The notes below the pieces were generated by a model that was not told the DNA's origin, ran no database searches, and worked only from the letters and a program-made list of their open reading frames with translations. Shown one piece after another: positions 55,224-64,000 of a stretch of DNA of 64,000 bases (position 1 is the first letter of the stretch; every line of letters starts with the position of its first letter). Position numbers and translations under genes: made by a program. This DNA is from Tubulanus polymorphus (lineage: Eukaryota; Nemertea; Palaeonemertea; Tubulaniformes; Tubulanidae), in assembly GCF_964204645.1 (NCBI RefSeq), contig NC_134027.1:21750485-21814484 (forward strand), given 5' to 3'.

Positions 55224-58200
55224 ATGGATAATAAGATATTGGTAAGTTACCGAAACAAAAAGCCACGGCACTTCAAGGTCCTTGTTTGGCCTTGACATTC
55301 TCGTTCAGTACTTTTAACAACGACCAACTGCCATAAAGGGAAATATATTCAGATTTTTCTCAATCATTTTGATAAGTGTTGTGAAATGTTGTTAAGTTGT
55401 GAGGTTTTGAATAATTCTGTGAAATGGGCTCTCTGGTTTGTCTACAGATCTTTGACGTCGCAAAAAACCATTACAATAATGTCTATATGCATATATGTTA
55501 CGAATGAAAAGAAATACTTGGATGAATGTAAAATCAGGTATAACACAAATTGTGTAATCGTAATTTTGTAGATAATCTTGTTGGCTTGGTTCGTCGGGAG
55601 TATAATGGCGATCCCTTCGAAAAGATACAATGGTAAAATATAAAAAAATATATTTTCATTTTTCCCCTATATTCGATTGTTATGTTTGGAGTGTAAATAA
55701 ATCCCTTCTATTCCCGATTAGAATGAAATATTTTGCCGCTTTTATTTCTTTCGTTAGATCCAAATTGAAATCCAGCACCGGCATGCAGTTTTGTTTAGAG
55801 TGAAAGCACGCTATTACAGATGATGATGGCGTCATCAATAGTATTATATTACATTATGTACATGTATTTTGTATTTGTAAAGATTACTCTATTTATTTCA
55901 ATTACGTAGGATTAAACTGTTTGAGTCATTATATCATCTACTAAATGCTTTAGTACGTTTCCAAAATCAAAACAAAAATGTCGAACACAATCAATGAATT
56001 CAAATGACGGAACGAAAAAATATCACTAGACACTTTAAGTGTACCACGTATCTACGCGATCGAAGATATGATAATCAAAGAGCGCGGAGTCCTTTTTGCT
56101 CGGTTCCTAATCAGAATGATTCTGTCCTCTATTAGGCGTATTGGATACCGATTTCGAGACGGATAACGGAATATGGAAATCGCAAAGAAAATTCAAATGG
56201 ACGAGACAATCGGGCAGTACACCTACTTCTGGCACCGGTCCAAGTGGAGACCATACGACTGGAAATGGTATGAACAGTTTTTTTTATCTTAAATAGGGAT
56301 TGTCCCTGTTATTTATTCGGTGTCTCTAACAAACCCATCACACCTGCTGGAAGCGAAAAAGGGGGTTAGATTTTTAAATCGGAAATCGAAGTACAGATAT
56401 AGTACAGATATAGTTGTGTGATCGGCGGTCGAGTTTATAGAATTTTTTGTCTAAATCGAAGTATATAATTGGGAAATTCGGTTCAATATTTACTCTCATT
56501 TTAGGAACGTATGTGTATATGGAATCTTCTCCCCCGGCAAGACGAGGCAATCGTGCCAGGTTTGAAGCTAACATCCAATCAGCGTCTGACGCCTGCGTCA
56601 TGAACTTTTACTATCACATGTACGGTTCAACGATGGGAAGATTACAAGTTAAACTCAACGGAGACGTTTTATTTTCGAAATCTGGTAATCAGGGAAATCA
56701 ATGGAAACTAGGATCAGTTCCAATCGCAAAAGGAAACGCCGCGGTGCGTACTCTGTACACAGCTAAGTTTTCTTTAGATTCGTTGATATATTTAACCAAC
56801 AATCTAGTAAATCTATTTTCTGTCTGTTTTTTTTTTCAGATCGAGTTTGTCGCTATCCGGGGAAGCTATCGTATGTCCGACATAGCTATTGATGACGTCA
56901 CTTTTACTACAGGATGCTCAACAGTGACACCAGGTTTTTTTCTTAGTTTGAAGTTGCGACACAAGTGGTGGTCGCAATAAACAGTAGAAATTAGTGGATG
57001 GAATCACTTGTATCTATAGCAGGTCCAAACGTATGATATTGTAAAAAAAGTAGGCCTAGTCCATTTTAACTATGATTCATTTTCTATTACGTAGCACAAT
57101 TGACTACCGATTTTGAGACGGATATCGGAATGTGGAACTCGCGTGGAACATTAGAATGGACAAGACAATCAGGCAATATATCATCTTCAACAGGCACCGG
57201 TCCAAGTGGAGATCATACGACTGGAAATGGTACGAATAGTTTCTAACTCGCGCAACATCATCAATACACCACGTACCTTCCTCGTAAATATGATGTTTTC
57301 TCCATAATCGAAACATTCTTAAATTCTAGAAACACATTGCTAGTTAACGCAATTGAAAGCTTTCTTTTTGACCAATGGTTACTAAAATTCTTCTAAAATA
57401 TCTTTGCTATAGTTTCTAGTTTAATCATATGACCTTTCTCTTGGATTCGAAGTCCCGTATTGTCCAGTCTGGGTGTATTATGTCTGCTAGACAGTTAATT
57501 AATCTGTTAGCGAGAACTTGTGTGAATATTTTGTAATCTCTACATAATAATGTCGGTCTCCAATTTTTCAATTCTGTTTTGTCATTTTTCTTATTATGCC
57601 GGTTTGTATTGATTAAGTAAGTCTATTTGTATAAGTAAGTCTACTTGTATACACGTATCTAGTCATTTTGGAGAGTATACCAAAATATTCTATGAAATTC
57701 AATTCAGGTAGTCCGTCTATATCTGGGGATTTATTGCATTGAATAGACTCTACTGAAATTGTTGATTCGTCGATATCTATTTCAGACTCATGCTGTAGTT
57801 TCTTTGATCAGAGATTTGAGGTAAATTAGTCAGGAATAGATTTTGGGTTTCTAAATTAGTTTCTTCTTTAAGGTCTTTATAGAATATAAGCTGAATTTAT
57901 TCAATATATCTTGTTGACCAGTTTTAATTCCATCGATTTGAGAGTACTGGTGTGATTCGCTTTAGCGCGTTATTTTTTATAATTTGTTATGCGTGCGTTA
58001 TTCACACATTCTAGACCGAAAATTTCGACAGAAATTTCTAAAATCCCAAAATTTACATCCACCACCACCACCCCAGCAACATTCATTATAAGCCGTTTAC
58101 GTATTGAATGTGTTACCCTAACAGATAAGATATCGACTACCGGCATGTATTCCCCCTATGACATCATATTTCATTTGAGAATGGTTATACTTACGAGATT

Positions 58201-61200
58201 GAAAGTTGAATGCAACAGGTAATCGTACAATAAAATGGTATCACGGCGATCGGTGTTCTATATTTACTCTCATTTTAGGAACGTACGTCCACGTGGAAAC
58301 TTCCGGAAAACATGTGGACGATCAGGCCAAGTTTGAAGCAAATACCCTATCGATGTCTGACTCCTGCGTCATGAACTTCTATTATCACATGCATGGTTCA
58401 ACGACAGGGAAATTAGAAGTGAAACTCAACGGAAACGTTTTATTTTCGCAATATGGTGATCAGGGAAATCAATGGAAACACGGATCAGTTAAGATTGTAA
58501 AAGGAAACGCCGCGGTATGTACCCTGTACACAGCTAAGCATTGTATTTAAATATTTTCAGCGACGATGTGAGAAATGTATTTTGAAAGGGTTTTTATTCA
58601 GATCCAATTTGTCGCTACTCTGGGAAGCGGCGATAAGTCCAACATAGCTGTTGATGACGTCAGATTTACTAAGGAATGCACTGCGACACCAGGTTTGTTA
58701 GTTTTAAGTTGCGAGACAAGTATACCTTATCACAATAAAAAAGTTAAAAAGTGTTAGATTCCATGTTTGAAAACGGATTCCTTTATCAAAAGAGTTCCAT
58801 GATAATAATCAAGGCGTAGTCCTCGTTCATTTAATCTAGAATACATTTTCTATTACGTAGAACAATTGACTACCGATTTTGAGACAGATTTCGGAAAGTG
58901 GAACTCTCAGGGAACGTTACAATGGACCAGACGATCAGGCAGTACAACATCTTCAAACACCGGTCCACGTGGAGATCATACGACTGGAAGTGGTACCAAC
59001 AGTTTATAACTCCTATCGTCCTAACTTCCATTGAAATTTGTGCATATAGGAAGTTAATGAGATTGATGGAAATAGTGGAAAATAGGTGGTCCAATTAAAT
59101 GGTACAATGTATTTCGCAACGAACAGTGTTCAATATTTTCTCTCATTTCAGGAACCTATGTATATCTGGACACCTCCGGGAAAAATCCAGGTGATCGAGC
59201 CATTTTTGCAGCAAGTACACAATCAGCGTCTGACGCCTGCACCATGAAATTTTATTATCACATGTACGGTTCAACGATAGGAACATTAGAAGTATATCTC
59301 AACGGAAAAATTGCATTTTCGAAATCTGGTAATCGGAGAAATCGATGGAAAATGGGATCAGTTTATATTGCAAAAGGAAACGCCGTAGTACGTACTCAGG
59401 GGCAGCTCGGAATTTTATTCAAACTTCTAACAACAATCTAAAAAAATATTTTTTTCTAGATCCAGTTTGTCGCTACCCGGGGAAGCGCGAGGAAATCCGA
59501 CATAGCTGTTGATGACGTAACTTTTACAACGGGATGCACTACGACGATAAAAGCGACACCAGGTTTGTTAGTTTTAAGTGACGACACGAAGTAGGCCGAT
59601 CATCGATTGCAATAGAATAGCGAAAATAGTGGTTAGAATCTAATTCGAGTAAAAACGGACTCTTTTATCTAACGTATCCAAAGATATGATAATCAAAGTG
59701 TAAGCCTAGTCCACCATTTTGTTTGTAATTTATTTTTCTATTGCGTAGAACAATTGGCTACCGACTTCGAGACGGACAACGGAATGTGGTTCTCGCCGGG
59801 AAAATTGCAATGGAAGAGACTATCAGGCAATACACCAACTTCATACACCGGTCCAAGTGGAGATCATACGACTGGAAATGGTACGAACAGTTTTTACTTC
59901 ATCGTCCATCGCCATTGATAAGGCAATCTGTGTTGTGACGATGATATAACGAGAATCCCACAATAACGACAAAAAAAATTAGGTCCAAAAATATTTCCTT
60001 GAGCTGGTAGTTTATTCGACGTTTCGACTATATGTACTAATAGTCACCTTCAGGAAAACTGAAACTACCAGCTCGAGGAAACATTCCCGGACTTAATTTC
60101 CCCGTCTTAATTGTGGGATTCTCGTTATATCGCCATCGTCCATATTACAAACCTCCTGGGAAAAAAAAAATAAAAAAAATAAAGTTGAAAATAGGTGGTC
60201 ATACAATTGAATAGCATCGCGACGAGCGGTGTTGCTTGAATATTTGCTCGCATTTCAGGAAAGTATTTGTACGTGGATGCTTCCGGAAAAAATCCAGGCG
60301 ATCAATCCAGGTTTGAAGCGAATACCCGATCTGCGTCAGACTACTGCATCATGAACTTTTATTATCACATGGAAGGTTTTTCGATGGGAAAATTAGAAGT
60401 TAAAATCAACGGAATCGTTTTATTTTCGAAATCTGGTAATCAGAGAGATCAATGGAAACAGGGATCCGTTAATATTGCGAAAGGGAACGCAACAGTATGT
60501 GCTCAGTACACAACTTTTTAATTGTGTCATACCTTAACGTTAACCAACAATCTAAGAAATGTATTTTGTCTGGTTATTTCAGATCCAGTTTGTCGCTACC
60601 CGTGGACGTGGTTATAGATCTGACATAGCTATTGATGACGTCACTTTTTCTACGGGATGCACCTCTCCAAACTTTGTCCCTGGGGCTGTATTTATCCCAG
60701 TCACTGGATCCATAGTTGCACCAGGTTTGTTTATTTATGTAACAAAAGCTGATTGGAAAAATAGGAACGGACTCCTTCATCAAGCGGGTTTCATGATGGG
60801 GTAGGATAGAATAGAGTAGGCCTAGATTAGGTGAAAGAGTAGGTCTAGTTCATTTTAAATCATCTGAAATTCATCTTCTATTGCATAGAACAATTGGCTA
60901 CCGATTTCGAGACGAATAATGGAAAGTGGAACTCACAGGGAACGATACAATGGAGGAGACAATCAGGCAGTGCACTGCCTCCAAATACCGGACCAAGTAG
61001 AGATCATACGACTGGAAATGGTAGGAACAATTTCTAATTCATACATTATCATCATCGTCGATTATCTCCCTTAATCTATGAAAATATGAAGTTAACGAGA
61101 TTGTTAAGAGAAAAACCACCGGTAGCAGCGGTTGATATTTCTATTATTTCAGGAAATTATTTGTACATGGTATCTACCTGGGAAAAAACAGGTGATCAAG

Positions 61201-61603
61201 CCAGATTAGAAGCAAATACCCGATCAGCGTCGGACTCCTGCGACATGAACTTCTATTATCACATGTATGGCCTTATGATGGGTAAATTAGAAGTTAAACT
61301 CAACGAAAAAGTTGCATTTTCGCAATCTGGTGATAAGGGAGATCAATGGAGAATGGGATCGGTCAAAATTGGACAAGGTAATGTCGCGGTAAGTACTCAG
61401 TGCACAGCTATAATTTTCTGAAATTGTTTTTCTTAAACGTACGATCTGAAAAAAATCTTTTTTTTGTCTGTTTTTATTTTCAGATCCAGTTCGTCGCTAC
61501 CCGGGGAAGGTCTCCTATGTCTGATATAGCTATTGATGACATCACTTTTTCTCCGGGGTGCACCACGACAATTCCAGTAACCTCCCCAAACGCAGGCACT
61601 TGA
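55224..61603 (+). CDS. secreted protein with five MAM domains, complete 17-exon gene
   Basis: Exons: 55224-55241, 55572-55632, then five cassettes of three. Cassette 1: 56136-56267, 56505-56743, 56840-56933. Cassette 2: 57095-57229, 58279-58514, 58602-58692. Cassette 3: 58861-58992, 59152-59387, 59460-59562. Cassette 4: 59749-59880, 60259-60494, 60583-60724. Cassette 5: 60889-61020, 61153-61388, 61484-61603. All phases agree, giving about 824 residues. Exons 1-2 give a signal peptide (MDNKILIILLAWFVGSIMA, likely cut before IPSKRYN). Each cassette is one MAM domain: TDFETD.G.W at the start, GPSGDHTTGNG, then CVMNFYYHMYG, and ..SDIAIDDVTF.TGC. MAM domains mediate extracellular adhesion or oligomerisation. 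There is no transmembrane or enzyme domain, so the product is probably soluble or matrix-bound. AATAAA signals lie near 61778-61790. Confidence 0.92.
57380..58000 (-). pseudogene. LINE reverse transcriptase relic inside the MAM gene (cassette 2, first intron)
   Basis: On the minus strand (about 57580 down to 57430) the text reads LKNWRPTLLCRDYKIFTQVL then ANRLINCLADIIHPDW, the non-LTR RT motif NWRPISLL..DYKI..KVLANRL..II.P.Q. Before it in element order (about 57785 to 57675) comes ESIQCNKSPDIDGLPELNF, the N.KSPGPDGLP motif. The frames are interrupted. The fragment is opposite to the MAM gene and makes this intron about 1 kb, long for the gene. Confidence 0.85.
59936..60135. mobile_element. 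long-TIR MITE in the MAM gene (cassette 4, first intron)
   Basis: GACGATGATATAACGAGAATC at the left and GATTCTCGTTATATCGCCATCGTC at the right are inverted repeats. Further opposed pairs (CCACAAT..ATTGTGG, GTCC..GGAC, GAGCTGGTAGTTT..AACTACCAGCTCG) make most of the ~200 bp a hairpin. Non-coding. Confidence 0.88.
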
Positions 61604-61800
61604 TCTACACCTAGCCCAGCCACTGGATCCATATTTGCATCAGGTTTTTTTTGAGTTGAAGTTGTTAAGTGGCTAAATGCTATGAAATAGATAAAGTATT
61701 GGGGATTACCTTATCACTAATCACGGACCCCTTCAAAGAGTCGGCGCTCACCCACTACTTATTGATAGGCATAGAAAAATAAATAAAGAGTATAGACTTT
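61604..61800 (+). other. 3' UTR of the MAM gene
   Basis: The sequence just after the stop (CAGCCACTGGATCCATATTTGC) still matches the linker part of the cassette 4 third exon (CAGTCACTGGATCCATAGTTGC). So the stop was created within a duplicated cassette. AATAAATAAAG at about 61779-61789 is the likely polyadenylation signal. Confidence 0.6.
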
Positions 61801-61984
61801 GCACTGTATGTTTCATTCTTTCGAGTTTCATTTTATAATGGTATGCTCTAGATGGGAGAATCTGTGGGATGAACTATTCAACGATATTAGTGAAATATTC
61901 CCCAACATTAGAAGTCTCGACAAGAGAGATAGATACTTATTTCTTCCCATCACCGAAAAATGATGGTAAATATATAGACCATGG

Positions 61985-62190
61985 GTTTAAGGCCTTGAAT
62001 GCCTAATTCCGTATCCACCTTCTACGTGTAAATATTGAATTTGGTAACCTGCATTAATGTTAATTTCTCTCTTTCGTTATTATTCTATGTACAAATTTTA
62101 TACATCATCTTTTCTATGTAAAAATTTCTCACGATCGTCTAAGATTTTATGATGAGAATAAACATTGAATTGAATTGAATTGAATTACAA
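61985..62190 (+). mobile_element. 3' tail of a CR1/L2-like LINE
   Basis: A non-coding T-rich stretch ends in GATGAGAATAAACATTGAATTGAATTGAATTGAATT, a short (TTGAA)n tail typical of LINE 3' ends. No coding part is present. The class assignment is inference. Confidence 0.5.
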
Positions 62191-62222
62191 CACGGTGTAA
62201 CCGATCTGCAACATCTATTACA

Positions 62223-62750
62223 GCTGTCCTTGTAACTCACCACAACTATAGAACATATCATGAGCTACGATTTTGCAAATGATTGCAGTAATATGCCTAT
62301 ACCATGGAAATATTCTGCTATTCAACGCCCCCTGGTGACCATACACAAAAAGGTGACCTGGACATAGAACATGTGATGACCTACAATTTTGCAATTTATT
62401 GTTGCTACAAAATATACATGTACCAAAATAAATGGACAAATTGTATTTTTGCACCTACAAAATGATCAGGACTGTAATAAGAATGCCAAATGCGAGATAA
62501 AAAGATCGCAAATCCCCTCTGATATGCCTAAGATCTCATGACAAATTTCAAACCCACCCTGGTTTTTGGGCAGAAGATGTGTCTAGGGTAGATACATGTA
62601 TAAGCCAAAGATCAAGACAATCCGATGAAGTGTATTCAAAACTTCCCAAAATAACTGGATTTCATCTACGGACAGTTGAACGGACGGAGTGGGCGACGGG
62701 CGAAAAGTGAACGCAATAGCTCGCTGGGACTTAGGTCCCAAGTGGGCTAA
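62223..62750 (+). mobile_element. Helitron-like (pearl/HINE type) fragment
   Basis: It contains one ATTCAACGCCCCCTGGTGAC core, the TGTGTCTAGGGTAGATACAT segment, a worn GGACGG tract and the 3' end GCTGGGACTTAGGTCCCAAG TGGGCTAA. This is the same order as in 11338-12598, with only one core unit and no preserved 5' end. Confidence 0.75.
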
Positions 62751-64000
62751 AAATGGCGGTTTATTCGTGGGGAGACTTTCATGGATCATCTTTCGATGAT
62801 TTTTCGTATTGATGAAATTCGAGAAATATACTTAAAGTGTTGATAATTGAAGACTCGGCTCGGCGGTCGTCGCCCGTTTCTATACACACGAACCCCTAAA
62901 TGCAACGATTCATCGGATATAACAAATACAGAATTTCGTCCAAAGTAAAATAACTTAATCAATTTCACACTTAATCAATTTCACACTGGACGTATCGGCC
63001 CCACTCCGCGCGGTTGCGCCACCGCGCGGGATTTACGCGAAGCAGCAGAACACAAACACGGCCACTCTCTCAATTTTCAATGATAGAAATCGTGTGTGCA
63101 TTTCAATTATTTCGTTTTAAGGCCCAATATAAGTTGATGATGTGATATGGCGATGTTAATTAATGATAATTCCGCAGTGAAGCTAGTCACGAACGGTTCC
63201 GATTGATTGTACAGCTGCCAAAAACACAGTTGCGTAACTATTTGCAGTGAATTGCAGACGAAACATGAAGCCTTAACGGCCGCTTAAAAAAGAATTATAC
63301 CAATCGCAATTGTGAAATAAAAATGAGATAGAACGTAAGTTAAAATTCTGGCCATTTCTAAAATGTTATTAATTATTATTACTAATTTTTAGTCAGTGCG
63401 GAACGTTTAGTTTTCCAACAATAATGAAGGGTGATAGGTAGTCATGCAATTCAAGTCATCATTTATTACACGTTACTTCCGTGTTGTTGAAAATCTCGCG
63501 AGTCCTGGACTAAACTCCAATGAACAATGTGATCTGTGTGCTGGCCACAAATGCACACAGATCACACTACACTACCCATTACACACTCCAGTACGCACAG
63601 CTTTCATATATCCATCCAAATATTTAGTGGCTTTCTTCCTGGGTGTAACGAACTATCGGTTATAACGAACCTATTTTTCTGGTCCCGTGAAGTTCGTTGT
63701 AACGAGGTTCCACTGTAGTTTGTATAGCCCATCCCGCAACAGTGACCAGAACTGCATTCAGCCTGCAACGCCATTAAACATTGTAGGGTGCATTTATTAC
63801 TTCCGCCCAGATACAGTTCTTTAACAGTTCTATTTTGACACCGAAACACGTGATATGTAATTTTGATCGATTCAGGCATTAAAAAACCTGAAAAGAGAAA
63901 ATCTATTCGTCGGTGCGGTCGTACCGGATGTAATGGTTTGAGATGCGTGTCTCGGCCAAATCTGACACGATGGACAAAATGACATGTCGCATGATTTCAT
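62751..64000. other. non-coding right edge with a CpG-richer patch
   Basis: No supported exon. At about 62990-63060 a short GC-rich stretch (GCGCGGTTGCGCCACCGCGCGG) stands out and may be part of a promoter for a gene to the right. At 63640-63715 lies the right end of a CAGCGGAACC-type MITE (TTCGTTGTAACGAGGTTCCACTG|TA). Confidence 0.35.

Overview
The window is AT-rich animal nuclear DNA. Its genes have many small exons with GT/AG introns, homopolymers and microsatellites are common, and transposon relics are dense. I see no operons, CRISPR arrays or bacterial features. A Helitron-like element with ~154-bp core repeats and an (ACGG)n tract, of the pearl/HINE type known from molluscs, together with tRNA-derived SINEs and piggyBac-like MITEs, suggests a marine invertebrate, probably a lophotrochozoan. 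I cannot name the species.

Left part (1-23 kb) is mostly repeats. A minus-strand coding exon runs off the left edge (1-126), and a minus-strand signal-peptide exon lies at 20092-20176. The two have compatible splice phases and could belong to one secreted-protein gene. Other contents are a dead LINE reverse transcriptase (10235-10706), the Helitron-like element inside a TAA microsatellite (11338-12598), several MITE families and a 249-bp-arm inverted repeat (21742-22287).

Middle part (23.4-40.7 kb) holds a complete 14-exon gene for a 632-residue sodium-coupled monocarboxylate transporter-like SLC5 protein (23467-37849). All splice phases agree and the protein ends in a PDZ-ligand-like TKV. 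Its introns carry two piggyBac-like MITEs, other MITEs, SINEs and a minisatellite.

Right part (40.8-54.3 kb) holds three recent tandem copies of a five-exon gene encoding a ~228-residue protein I do not recognise. It has a globular N-terminal domain, an acidic linker and a cationic amphipathic tail ending in Cys-Gly-Gly-Gly-Arg. An intronless class A GPCR with a probable frameshift in TM7 lies between copies 1 and 2. This triplicated family is the best candidate here for something undescribed.

Far right (55.2-61.6 kb) holds a 17-exon secreted protein: a signal peptide plus five MAM domains, each encoded by the same three-exon cassette. After it come a LINE tail, a second Helitron-like fragment and a CpG-richer, promoter-like stretch near 63 kb.

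The clear genes (transporter, orphan GPCR, secreted MAM protein, novel tandem family) show no shared pathway. Exon models were built by reading splice sites and phases by eye. No homology search was run.
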